From Hyphomicrobium sp. (lineage in GTDB: Bacteria > Pseudomonadota > Alphaproteobacteria > Rhizobiales > Hyphomicrobiaceae), in the NCBI GenBank assembly GCA_030148725.1, contig JASBSU010000026.1:1-49947 (forward strand): a stretch of DNA of 49,947 nt. The letters are read 5' to 3'. The position numbers and the translations under genes were made by a program. Position 1 is the first letter of the stretch. Each line of letters opens with the position of its first letter. The notes beneath the pieces are model-generated. The model did not search any database and was not told the DNA's origin. It saw only the letters and a program-made list of their open reading frames with translations. This document shows, piece by piece, positions 28,476-35,897 of this stretch.

Positions 28476-28653
28476 CGACCTTTAGAGATTTACGCGGCCG
28501 GAATCACTCGCGTATTCGTTTCACAGCGAGGCCCTGCCGGCGAGTAAGCGGCGGCGACGGCTGAGCGGCGTGTGGTCGCGTGAGTGCGTGGTTCGAGTGC
28601 AGTTGCGTCGATCGAAGGCCCAGTTGAGGCGTACCTTCGTGGGAGTTGCGTAT

Positions 28654-30033
28654 ATGTTCGGGGGAGTAACTAAGGCGGGATGGGCAACCATTCTCGCAGG
28701 CGGATTGATGCTGGGTTCCAGCATGTCCGCCCAGGCAGCGGATCTGGGCGGCGATTGCTGCGCAGATCTCGAAGAGCGCGTGGCCGAGCTTGAGGCGACG
28801 ACGGCCCGCAAGGGCAACCGCAAGGTCAAGCTCACGGTATACGGTAAGGTCAACCAGGCCGTCATGTTCTGGGACGACGGCAAGGAGCAGAACGCTTACG
28901 TCGTGACGAACGACGCGTCGCGTTCGCGCTTTGGGTTCAAAGGCGGCGCCAAGATCAATGACGATCTCTCGGCCAACTTCCGCATGGAGATCGGCGTTCG
29001 TTCCGCGAACTCCAAGCGCAACAACCAGTTCACGTCGACCGGCTCCAGCAGCGACACCGGCTTCGACATCCGCCATGCCTGGTGGAACCTGAAGAGCAAG
29101 AAGTACGGTACGGTCCAGGTTGGCTGGGGTCCGGGCGCTTCTCAGGAAATCACCGAGATCAACCTCGCCGGCACCGGCGACGCCGGTAAGTACTCGGACG
29201 TCGAGGACAGCGGCGGCGGCTTCTTCCTCGTCGGCAAGAATTCCCTCGGCGCCGCGACCGATGGCACGCAGTGGCGCCGCCTGATCGCTCGTATCGGCTC
29301 GCAGCCGGGTGAAGGCGATCGTCGCAACGTCATTCTCTACGAAAGCCCCGAGTTTGCCGGCTTCACCGCCAGCGCCTCTTGGGGCGGCGACGACATGTGG
29401 GAAGCTGGTCTGCGCTTTGCCAAGGAGTTCGGCCACATCGAGGTCGAGGCCGGCATCGCCTACCAGGAGAACACCGACAACACCGACGAAAGCGCCTCGC
29501 ACGGCTGCCCTGGCCGCAACATCAACATCAGCGGTTCTGACTCCAAGTGCAGCGGCGTCGGCGCGTCTATCAGCGTCCTCGACAAGAAGTCGGGCCTCTA
29601 CGGCAACCTCGCCGGCGGCATGATGAAGGACGACACCGTCGGCTATCTCGCCAACTTCGCCGGCACCGGCGTCTCCAACGACTACAAGTTCTGGGCCGCG
29701 GAAGTCGGCATCCAGCAGAAGTGGAACTCTCTCGGCAAGACGACCATCTTCGGCCAATACTACCAGTACAGCGGCGGCGGCATGAACCAGTCGGTTGCTG
29801 CCAACGACCCGATCAACTCGTTCGGCGCTTCCTCGGCCTCGATCTTCTCGAGCGACGTCGACATGTGGGGCCTGGGCGTCATGCAGAAGATCGACGCGGC
29901 GGACATGAAGCTCTACGCGCTGTTCCGCAGCTTCGATTTCGACATGGAGCTCGCTCGTAACGGCGCCGTCCGCGAGAGCAACGCTCTTGAGGGCTACCAG
30001 GTCCTCATGACCGGCGCTGCGATCAACTTCTAA
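28654..30033 (+). CDS. Alphaproteobacterial porin (Porin_2 type)
   Basis: The start at 28654 is selected because GGGAG lies 8 nt upstream and a signal peptide follows (AGWATILAGGLMLGSSMSAQ, cleaved before ADLGG). The mature protein starts with a short acidic coiled segment DCCADLEERVAELEATTARK, and then beta strands begin with KVKLTVYGKVNQAVMFWDDG, RSRFGFKGGAKINDDLSANF, DIRHAWWNLKSKKYGTVQVG and FTASASWGGDDMWEAGLRFA, ending LMTGAAINF with the terminal Phe used for barrel assembly. At 459 residues it fits the family of trimeric general porins of Hyphomicrobiales. Cys pairs (CC near the mature N-terminus; HGCPGRN/DSKCSG) look disulfide-capable. A strong terminator follows, consistent with an abundant monocistronic message. 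Confidence 0.9.
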   Translation: MFGGVTKAGWATILAGGLMLGSSMSAQAADLGGDCCADLEERVAELEATTARKGNRKVKLTVYGKVNQAVMFWDDGKEQNAYVVTNDASRSRFGFKGGAKINDDLSANFRMEIGVRSANSKRNNQFTSTGSSSDTGFDIRHAWWNLKSKKYGTVQVGWGPGASQEITEINLAGTGDAGKYSDVEDSGGGFFLVGKNSLGAATDGTQWRRLIARIGSQPGEGDRRNVILYESPEFAGFTASASWGGDDMWEAGLRFAKEFGHIEVEAGIAYQENTDNTDESASHGCPGRNINISGSDSKCSGVGASISVLDKKSGLYGNLAGGMMKDDTVGYLANFAGTGVSNDYKFWAAEVGIQQKWNSLGKTTIFGQYYQYSGGGMNQSVAANDPINSFGASSASIFSSDVDMWGLGVMQKIDAADMKLYALFRSFDFDMELARNGAVRESNALEGYQVLMTGAAINF

Positions 30034-30063
30034 GACCTACCGTCTGCCTATCATACGCAACTC

Positions 30064-30102
30064 AGGAGAGCCGCTCTGCCGGGCGGCTCTCCTTTCATTT
30101 TT
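30064..30102 (+). terminator. Rho-independent terminator after porin
   Basis: The stem AGGAGAGCCGC at 30064-30074 pairs with GCGGCTCTCCT at 30083-30093, followed by TTCATTTTT. It lies 31 bp after the porin stop codon. Confidence 0.92.
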
Positions 30103-30317
30103 GCGGCGAATCCTGGGGGAGGACGCGGCAAAATGGGGGTAAATGACGCGATCGGTGGATCAGCCTATTGTTGATGCTGTTCTGCCACATGGCCCAGGGA
30201 ACACACCCTTGAGAGACAATCGTTTACTGGCGCTTAACCGGGGCAAAACATCCTTGTCACGGTAGCCGCGAGGCAGCATTTTCGCATCGAGGCAAAGTGA
30301 CCTCAGTGGGGTTTGCC

Positions 30318-30680
30318 ATGAAGACGAGGTACGTTGTAGCGCTGGCGTTGGCCGCGGCACTCGCCGCCGGTCACAGCGCGTTCGCGTTCCAGGAACAGAA
30401 GGGCTCCACCCCGCCGCCCGCTGCCGAGTCCGCTCCGGCTCCCGCCGACGCTGCACCTGCCGACACCAAGGCCGGTCTGAGCGACGAATCCGCTGCAAAG
30501 CCGGAAACGGGCACCGAGATTCGCATTCCCGGTCTCGGCAAGCTTGGCGTTCTGCCCAAGATGGATTTTGGTCTAGAGCTGCTCTATGGAGCGGCTGAAA
30601 GCCAGCCAGCAGGCCAGCCTCCGGCCGCAAAGCCGGAAGATGACATGACGCTGCGCGGGTCGATCAAGCACCGTTTCTGA
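30318..30680 (+). CDS. Small exported Ala/Pro-rich protein of unknown function
   Basis: ATG 30318 (MKTRYVVALALAAALAAGHS) begins a clear signal peptide; the longer 30297 frame only adds seven residues. The 120-residue product has a Pro/Ala-rich low-complexity middle and a short conserved-looking stretch GTEIRIPGLGKLGVLPKMDFGLELLYGA. It ends with MTLRGSIKHRF, whose terminal Phe resembles an outer-membrane beta-signal, although the protein is too short for a full barrel. I do not recognise a family. It is followed 24 bp later by the phosphatidylcholine synthase gene and may be co-transcribed with it. Confidence 0.65.
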   Translation: MKTRYVVALALAAALAAGHSAFAFQEQKGSTPPPAAESAPAPADAAPADTKAGLSDESAAKPETGTEIRIPGLGKLGVLPKMDFGLELLYGAAESQPAGQPPAAKPEDDMTLRGSIKHRF

Positions 30681-30704
30681 TCCGAATCGCGCGAAGGGAA
30701 CGAC

Positions 30705-31406
30705 ATGCTCCCCCTTCGTCTATCAGACCTCGCCGCGGCTAGCGTCCACCTCTTCACCGCGCTGGGGGCCGTCTGCGGCCTCTTTGCGACCTTGGCCGCT
30801 TTCGACGGCGCGTGGGAGAGGATGTTCGTCTGGCTCGGCGTCGCTCTGGTGATCGACGCCGTCGACGGCACATTCGCGCGCATGATCCGCGTCGATCAGC
30901 GGCTGCCGCGATTCTCCGGCGAGCGCCTCGACCTCGTCATCGACTACATCACCTACGTGTTCGTGCCGGCACTGGCGCTGCTGCGTGGCGGCTTTCTGGA
31001 TGGAACAGCGGGAATGATCGTCGCCTCGCTGATCCTGATATCGTCCCTGTACCACTTCTCCGATCTCGCCAGCAAAGGCGAGGACTATACGTTCATCGGA
31101 TTTCCCGCGATCTGGAACGTCGTTGCGCTCTATCTGTTCGCGCTCTCGCCGCCGGCTTGGTTCAACTACACGGCGCTGCTGGTCTGCGTCTTCTTCACGT
31201 TCATTCCCATTCGCTGGGTACACCCGGTGCGCGTGGAGAAACTGCGCGTCATCACGCTGGTTGTGACGGTGGCCTGGTCCATCGCCGCCATCGGAGCCGT
31301 AGCATTCGGCTTCCCCTCGCCGCTGTGGGCACAAATCGTGTTGGTCGGCGCCGCGCTCTATTACGTGGCGATGACCATCGACCTTTCCCTTCGCGCCCAC
31401 GCCTAG
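30705..31406 (+). CDS. pcs: Phosphatidylcholine synthase
   Basis: Pcs condenses CDP-diacylglycerol with choline to make phosphatidylcholine, in the inner membrane. The 233-residue polytopic protein has the CDP-alcohol phosphotransferase motif with the Pcs-type spacing: D51-x2-D54-G55-x2-A58-R59-x12-G72-x3-D76-x3-D80 (within LVIDAVDGTFARM and SGERLDLVIDYITYVF). About six to eight hydrophobic segments follow, including VPALALLRGGF, WFNYTALLVCVFFTFIPI and LVVTVAWSIAAIGAVAFGF. The 12-residue gap between AR and G distinguishes Pcs from PgsA/PssA relatives. The stop codon overlaps the stop of the convergent LysR gene in the tetranucleotide CTAG. Confidence 0.9.
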   Translation: MLPLRLSDLAAASVHLFTALGAVCGLFATLAAFDGAWERMFVWLGVALVIDAVDGTFARMIRVDQRLPRFSGERLDLVIDYITYVFVPALALLRGGFLDGTAGMIVASLILISSLYHFSDLASKGEDYTFIGFPAIWNVVALYLFALSPPAWFNYTALLVCVFFTFIPIRWVHPVRVEKLRVITLVVTVAWSIAAIGAVAFGFPSPLWAQIVLVGAALYYVAMTIDLSLRAHA

Positions 31407-32320
31407 GCGCTCTGGCGATAAGCGTCCCAGCTCGGACTGTCGCCAAACCGTTTGGCCAGAAAGTCTATGAACAGGCGTGTCTTGGCCGCGAGATAGCGAT
31501 TAGGCGCGTAAAGCGCGAAAATACCCAGTTCTGCCGGCGGATAATCCGGTAGCACCACAACCAGTCGGCCGGCGGCGATGTCATCGCCGACGAGGAAGGT
31601 CGGCAGGTTCGCAATCCCGTTGCCCGCCAGTGCCGCGGCCCTCAGAACCTCGCCATTGTTCGAGCAAAGCGCCGCGCTGAAGGGCACCGCCAGCGTCTCT
31701 GCGCCATGCCGGAGCTGCCAGCGGTGCACCGCCGCCATGTGCCCGTAGGCGAGACACTGGTGCTCGCTCAATGCCTGCGGCGAGGCGGGCATTCCGTGCT
31801 CCAGCAAATAGTCGGGCGAGGCCACCAGCGCCAAGTGCGCCGGGGCGAGGCGCCGTGAGATCAAGCTCGAATCGGCGAGCGCCCCGATCCGCACCGTGAC
31901 GTCGACACCTTCTTCCAGCGGGTCGATGAAGCGGTCGTTGAGGATCAGCTCCACCCGCAGTTCCGGATAGCTCCGCATGAACTCGGCAACAGCGTCGCCC
32001 AGATAAAGGATGCCGAACGACATCGGGGCGTTGACTTTGAGCAGCCCCCGCGGCTCGTCGTGCAGCCGCGAGATCTGCAGCTCCGTCTCCTCGACGTCCG
32101 CAAGAATCGACAGGCACCGCTCGTAATACGCCGTTCCGGCTTCCGTAGGCGTCACCCGACGGGTCGTGCGGTCGAGCAGACGCGCCCCGAGCAGTTGCTC
32201 GAGCTCCATCACCGCCTTGCTGACGGCCGACCGGGTCAGTCCCAATCGGCGCGCCGCTTCGGCATAGCTGCCGCTGGCAACGACCTTGGCGAACGCGTTC
32301 ATGGCATCGAGCTTGTCCAT
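31403..32320 (-). CDS. LysR family transcriptional regulator
   Basis: The start at 32320 (MDKLDAMNAFAKVVASGSYA) gives 305 residues, normal for the family; the much longer upstream frame is antisense to the pirin gene. The winged HTH is at residues about 4-60 (SYAEAARRLGLTRSAVSKAV; LLGARLLDRTTRRVTPTEAG). The effector-binding domain follows (GLLKVNAPMSFGILYLGDAV; PELRVELILNDRFIDPLEEG) with the C-terminal block ANRYLAAKTRLFIDFLAKRF. It belongs to the DsdC/CrgA-like group often placed next to pirin and wrbA or other quinone-reductase genes, which it probably controls from the 120-bp divergent promoter region. Confidence 0.92.
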   Translation of the reverse strand: MDKLDAMNAFAKVVASGSYAEAARRLGLTRSAVSKAVMELEQLLGARLLDRTTRRVTPTEAGTAYYERCLSILADVEETELQISRLHDEPRGLLKVNAPMSFGILYLGDAVAEFMRSYPELRVELILNDRFIDPLEEGVDVTVRIGALADSSLISRRLAPAHLALVASPDYLLEHGMPASPQALSEHQCLAYGHMAAVHRWQLRHGAETLAVPFSAALCSNNGEVLRAAALAGNGIANLPTFLVGDDIAAGRLVVVLPDYPPAELGIFALYAPNRYLAAKTRLFIDFLAKRFGDSPSWDAYRQSA

Positions 32321-32359
32321 TGGTGCCAATATGGAACCAGACAGGTGCAAAGTCGATGA

Positions 32360-32386
32360 ATTGTCTAATCCGCGGAGACGGACAAT
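32360..32386. promoter_or_regulatory. Candidate LysR operator between LysR gene and pirin
   Basis: ATTGTC at 32360-32365 and GACAAT at 32381-32386 form an inverted repeat with a 15-nt spacer that contains CCGCGG. It is 39 bp upstream of the LysR start and 54 bp upstream of pirin. Each arm supplies a TTGTC(T/C) that could act as a -35-like element for opposing promoters. The arrangement fits a shared LysR-controlled operator. Confidence 0.5.
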
Positions 32387-32440
32387 ATAGCCGTCAACAG
32401 GCCACCACGATCGGCCGCATCCAACAAATGGAGATGCAAC

Positions 32441-33142
32441 ATGTTGACCCTTCGCAGAGCAGAGGAGCGCGGTCGCGCCAATTTCGGCTGGCTCGACAGC
32501 CGTCACAGCTTCTCGTTCGGCCACTATTTCGATGAGAAGCACATGGGCTTCGGCCCGCTGCGCGTAATCAACGACGACCGCGTGGCAGGCGGCGGCGGCT
32601 TCCCCACCCATCCCCACGCGGACATGGAGATCGTCTCCTACGTCCTCGAAGGTGGGCTGGAGCACAAGGACAGCCTCGGCACGGGCTCGGTCGTGAAACC
32701 GGGCGACGTGCAGCGGATGTCGGCCGGCAGCGGCGTGCGCCACAGCGAGTTCAACGCTTCCAAGACCGACCCGGTCCATTTCCTTCAGATCTGGATCATC
32801 CCGGAGCGCCGCGGGTTGGAGCCGAGCTACGAGCAGAAGACCTTCTCAGATGCCGATAAGCGCGGCCGGCTGCGCCTCGTCGGATCGCGTGACGGTCGCG
32901 ACGGATCGGTGACGATCCACCGTGACGTCGACTTCTACGCCACGGTGCTTGGCGAAGGCGACAGCGTTGCTCACGAGCTGAAAGCAGGCCGCATCGCCTG
33001 GGTCCATGTGGCACGCGGAAGCGCAACGCTCAACGGCGAGCAGCTCTATCCCGGCGACGGCGTCGCAATCGAAGCCGCTGGCAAACTCGAGCTGACCGGA
33101 ACGTCTGAGTCCGAAGTTCTGGTCTTCGACATGGCGCCTTAA
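32441..33142 (+). CDS. Pirin family protein (YhhW-like)
   Basis: This 233-residue bicupin has the pirin N-terminal signature [11 protein letters not shown]-like [20 protein letters not shown] region, the metal-binding segment [20 protein letters not shown] with its two histidines, HKDSLG, and [20 protein letters not shown] with the remaining metal-ligand His/Glu region. Bacterial YhhW-type pirins bind a metal and some show quercetin 2,3-dioxygenase activity; the in vivo role is often linked to redox stress. It is followed 68 bp later by wrbA, and a LysR regulator lies divergently upstream, a recurrent three-gene quinone-response module. Confidence 0.92.
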   Translation: MLTLRRAEERGRANFGWLDSRHSFSFGHYFDEKHMGFGPLRVINDDRVAGGGGFPTHPHADMEIVSYVLEGGLEHKDSLGTGSVVKPGDVQRMSAGSGVRHSEFNASKTDPVHFLQIWIIPERRGLEPSYEQKTFSDADKRGRLRLVGSRDGRDGSVTIHRDVDFYATVLGEGDSVAHELKAGRIAWVHVARGSATLNGEQLYPGDGVAIEAAGKLELTGTSESEVLVFDMAP

Positions 33143-33210
33143 CGCCACGTGGCCGGTCATCGAAAGGTGACCGGCCGCACCGACCCGATCTCAAACGTGA
33201 AGAGGCAAAG

Positions 33211-33810
33211 ATGACTAAGGTTCTCGTTCTCTACTATTCGAGCTACGGCCATATCGAGAAAATGGCGCACGCCGTCGCGGAAGGTGTGCGCGAGGCAGGC
33301 GCCGAAGTCGCTATCAAGCGCGTGCCCGAGCTGGTGCCGGAAGACGTAGCGAAGAAGTCAGGCTTCAAGCTGGATCAGGCAGCGCCGATCGCCACGGTCG
33401 ATGAACTCCCCGACTACGACGCGATCATCATCGGCACGCCGACCCGCTTCGGCAACATGGCCGCGCAGATGAAGAACTTTCTCGACCAGACCGGCGGCCT
33501 TTGGTTCCAGGGCAAACTCATCGGCAAGGTCGGATCGGTGTTTGCATCGACCGCAACTCAGCACGGTGGTCAGGAGAGCACCATCCTGTCGACGCAGATC
33601 GTCTTGCTGCACCAGGGCATGGTTGTTGCCGGGTTGCCCTATTCCTTCCAGGGTCAGATGGGCGTCAAGGAAGTGAGCGGCGGCTCGCCTTACGGCGCCA
33701 CGACGATCAGCGACGGCGATGGATCGCGGCAGCCGAGCGACAACGAGCTGGCCGGCGCACGCCATCAAGGGCGCTATGTCGCCGAGATCGCGGCTAAGCT
33801 CGCCCGCTGA
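33211..33810 (+). CDS. wrbA: NAD(P)H:quinone oxidoreductase WrbA
   Basis: WrbA is an FMN flavodoxin-like enzyme that reduces quinones by two electrons and so avoids semiquinone radicals. The 199-residue length is standard. The FMN phosphate loop is [19 protein letters not shown], followed by the WrbA signature [20 protein letters not shown] and [20 protein letters not shown], the tetramer/isoalloxazine region [20 protein letters not shown], and [20 protein letters not shown] near the C-terminus. It follows pirin on the same strand and ends in a hairpin. The function is secure by family identity. Confidence 0.96.
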   Translation: MTKVLVLYYSSYGHIEKMAHAVAEGVREAGAEVAIKRVPELVPEDVAKKSGFKLDQAAPIATVDELPDYDAIIIGTPTRFGNMAAQMKNFLDQTGGLWFQGKLIGKVGSVFASTATQHGGQESTILSTQIVLLHQGMVVAGLPYSFQGQMGVKEVSGGSPYGATTISDGDGSRQPSDNELAGARHQGRYVAEIAAKLAR

Positions 33811-33851
33811 GCTTCACGCCTCAGGCACATCCGAGACTGAGAGTTCGTCAC

Positions 33852-33881
33852 AGACGCGGTCGCAGGGCCGCGTCTATTCTT
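33852..33881 (+). terminator. Probable terminator after wrbA
   Basis: AGACGCGG at 33852-33859 pairs with CCGCGTCT at 33868-33875 around an 8-nt loop and is followed by a modestly T-rich ATTCTT. It lies about 40 bp after the wrbA stop. Confidence 0.6.
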
Positions 33882-34048
33882 CGACGGCAATGCCAGCCTT
33901 TGCTCGGGGCTTCGCGCGGAGATCGTGCACGGATGGCCGACATGCATCTTGGCGATCCCGTCGCTGCTGGTCGATGAGCCCGCCGCCGTGGAAAGCATAG
34001 CGGATATTTTTCGTTTGATGGCCGTTCGAGGCTGCTTAGTCTCCCAGC

Positions 34049-34360
34049 ATGACAATGCTGCCGGCCCCCACTTCATCTGCGCGCAGATGGTATCCGCTGC
34101 CGCTCGTCGACCGAGCCGGCCGGACATATCTGGTCTCGTTCCGTATTGCTGAAGAAGCGACGTGGGACCATCGATTCCACGACAGCCAAGGCCGGGAGAT
34201 CTCCGCCGACGAGCTGACCCTATTGCCCGCTGACCACCTCTTCATTCAATCGCGCTGCGACAGCGCCGTCGGTGAACGCAAGGCTCGGCCGCACCCGACC
34301 TCAATCGCCGGTCCTGCCGCGCCACGCCACGCCATGAGCGCGCTCGCTGATCGGGCGTGA
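34049..34360 (+). CDS. Uncertain hypothetical protein
   Basis: This is a 103-residue frame with no strong Shine-Dalgarno sequence. The part LPLVDRAGRTYLVSFRIAEE...WDHRFHDSQGREISADELTL has protein-like composition, while the C-terminal 35 residues are Ala/Arg/Pro-rich and look like non-coding translation. I do not recognise a family. An overlapping frame (33925-34152) also looks partly protein-like, so the region may hold a decayed gene rather than an intact one. Low confidence. Confidence 0.3.
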   Translation: MTMLPAPTSSARRWYPLPLVDRAGRTYLVSFRIAEEATWDHRFHDSQGREISADELTLLPADHLFIQSRCDSAVGERKARPHPTSIAGPAAPRHAMSALADRA

Positions 34361-34399
34361 CAGCCTTACACCAAAATCGCACACGGCCATTGAACGGAA

Positions 34400-34434
34400 A
34401 ATCCCCACGCAAGGGATGAGCTTGCGTGGGGATT
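34400..34434. terminator. Perfect 14-bp hairpin, terminator on the minus strand
   Basis: AATCCCCACGCAAG at 34400-34413 is the exact reverse complement of 34421-34434, with a 7-nt loop. On the minus strand it is followed by TTTTCCG, so it suits termination of the leftward gene ending at 34472. It also separates that gene from the rightward frame before it. Confidence 0.8.
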
Positions 34435-34471
34435 GAAGCAACCGGAGTTTTGATGGGCGGCTCAGCGCCCC

Positions 34472-34708
34472 TTACGCGAACTCCAGCTCAGGGCGACGGG
34501 TCGTATTGGCCTGCGCGCCGCGTGGCCGTTTCGTCCCGTGATCGAGAGCGGCGCGATGCGCCGCCTGTGCCGTTGCGAACCGCTTGCCGTCGAGCGAGCG
34601 ATACTGGCTCAACGCGGTATGGAACTGGAACGAGGACTCGCCTGCTTCGCGCACGACGATCCCGACAGCATCGCTGCCGATTTCAATGATGTAGGCCTGT
34701 GACGACAT
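34472..34708 (-). CDS. Small conserved-looking hypothetical protein
   Basis: This 78-residue cytosolic protein has a beta-rich N-terminal half (SSQAYIIEIGSDAVGIVVRE; FQFHTALSQYRSLDGKRFAT) followed by an alanine helix and a basic tail. The pattern AYIIxIGxxAxGIVVR...F.A....LDGxxFxTxxxA resembles small proteins I associate with Hyphomicrobiales, but no function is known to me. A terminator hairpin follows. It is the best-supported gene in the 33.8-35.3 kb stretch. Confidence 0.6.
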   Translation of the reverse strand: MSSQAYIIEIGSDAVGIVVREAGESSFQFHTALSQYRSLDGKRFATAQAAHRAALDHGTKRPRGAQANTTRRPELEFA

Positions 34709-35296
34709 GTGCTCACTTTGCGCCGGTCGGTGCCGGACGCTCCCTTAGGGTGCTTTGATGACGCTTTTTTGTGGTTCAGTGGGCGGCCTTAGACCGCGTC
34801 TGGCATCAACAACACGCGCGACAGGCGCCCATAGAGGGTGCCGTGGGCAGTGAGCGATCAATGGTGCGAAGCACGAAGCTTGCCATGGTTGTTCTCCTTG
34901 GAGCCGAAGCCGTGCCTAGAAACACGGTGTCTTAGCGTTTGGTTTCGCGGCGCAATCCTGCTCTGCAAATCACCGCGGCCGGCGCTAGCCGACGCGCCAT
35001 ACATGGGGTGCCAGGTCGCCATCGTCAAATAAGAAGAACCGCAAAACTTATGATGCGCTGCAGCGCCCATTTTCGGCGTCCCAGCGGGTTGCCAAATGCT
35101 CCCGCGTGCCGACCGTTAGATCAAATTCGTTCCAATCCATGCCGCGCGCCGCAATACATCAGAATACGGAATATCGATATGAAGGTTTTCCGGCTTGTCC
35201 GCGATGCCGCACGCGCCTTACGCTTGAGCACGAATTCCGACAGTGGAGAGACACGACGAACGGGGATGTCCGCAATAGAACGAGCGAGGTACCACC
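34709..35296. other. Gene-poor degenerate region
   Basis: This 588-bp stretch has no convincing intact gene. It contains a tiny leftward frame with a perfect Shine-Dalgarno that appears frameshifted (34789-34886, listed separately), and at 35116-35133 a sequence matching the left part of hairpin B (near 10522) with a 3-nt deletion. The rest shows nothing I can assign. Confidence 0.5.
34789..34886 (-). pseudogene. Possible frameshifted small gene
   Basis: On the minus strand AAGGAGAAC precedes ATG 34886 at ideal spacing. The frame reads MASFVLRTIDRSLPTAPSMG and stops after 26 residues at 34806. Shifting frame near codon 13 gives a more protein-like continuation, TAHGTLYGRLSRVLLMPDAV, ending in TAA at 34789-34791. 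A single-base change could thus have broken a small gene of about 32 residues. It is equally possible that the short frame is a real 26-residue peptide or noise. Confidence 0.3.
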
Positions 35297-35869
35297 ATGG
35301 CTACCACACTCCTGGTTCCCGGCTTTGACGGCGGTGGCAAAAGCCACTGGCTGAGCTGGTTCGAAGCGACCATCCCCAATTGCACGCGCGCCGTGCCCCC
35401 AGACCTGAAATCCACCGACCTCTCCGAATGGTCTGCGATGGTGCGATGGCAGATCGACCGCGCTGATGATCGCGTGTTCATTGTCGCGCACGGGTTCGGG
35501 TGCCTCGCCGCCGTTCACGCCGCGTCGGATTTCCCCGATCAGGTCGAAGGCGCCATGCTTGTCGCTCCGTTCGATCCCGACAACCTGCGCCTCGCTTGGC
35601 TCCTCCCGGAAGAGCCGCTGGGCTTTCCTGCCACCATCGTGGCGAGTTCCAACGATCCGAACATGCGGCTCAGCAAGGCAGCCTTCTGGGCCGGGTTCTG
35701 GAGTTGCGAGTTTCTGAATGCCGGCCGCGTTGGCGGGATCGATCCCGCGGCGGGACTGGGTCCGTGGCCCGCCGGTCGCGCGATGCTCGACGAATTCCGC
35801 CGCTCGCCGTCCGTAGTCTCGCGCAGTGCACCGGGACGCGAGGTGAGCCATCTCTCGCGCGCCATTTGA
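35297..35869 (+). CDS. RBBP9/YdeN-family alpha/beta-hydrolase-like protein lacking catalytic Ser and His
   Basis: This 190-residue protein follows the RBBP9/YdeN serine-hydrolase fold: TLLVPGFDGGGKSHWLSWFE at the N-terminus, the nucleophile-elbow strand VFIVAHGFGCLAAVHAA, and ATIVASSNDPNM carrying the acid residue D120. The C-terminal loop reads NAGRVGGIDPAAGLGPWPAG. In active members the elbow reads (G/A)HSxG and the loop GHIN..SG.G.WP. Here the nucleophile Ser is Gly66 (codon GGG) and the catalytic His is Arg144, so two of three triad residues are lost. It is probably a pseudoenzyme with a binding or regulatory role (inference). A Shine-Dalgarno (GAGG) lies at a proper distance; the frame is otherwise intact. 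Confidence 0.8.
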   Translation: MATTLLVPGFDGGGKSHWLSWFEATIPNCTRAVPPDLKSTDLSEWSAMVRWQIDRADDRVFIVAHGFGCLAAVHAASDFPDQVEGAMLVAPFDPDNLRLAWLLPEEPLGFPATIVASSNDPNMRLSKAAFWAGFWSCEFLNAGRVGGIDPAAGLGPWPAGRAMLDEFRRSPSVVSRSAPGREVSHLSRAI

Positions 35870-35897
35870 CGGCGCGCTCCGCACGATGGCCTAGCCG

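Noticed and set aside
28504-29757. 417-codon antisense frame over the porin gene
   Set aside because: The porin frame has signal peptide, strand pattern and terminator; the antisense frame has none.
32321-32779. Upstream extension of the LysR frame by about 150 codons
   Set aside because: It runs antisense through the pirin gene; LysR family proteins begin at the Met at 32320.
33925-34152. 75-codon frame with partly protein-like sequence
   Set aside because: No Shine-Dalgarno and overlaps another weak frame; not enough to call a gene.
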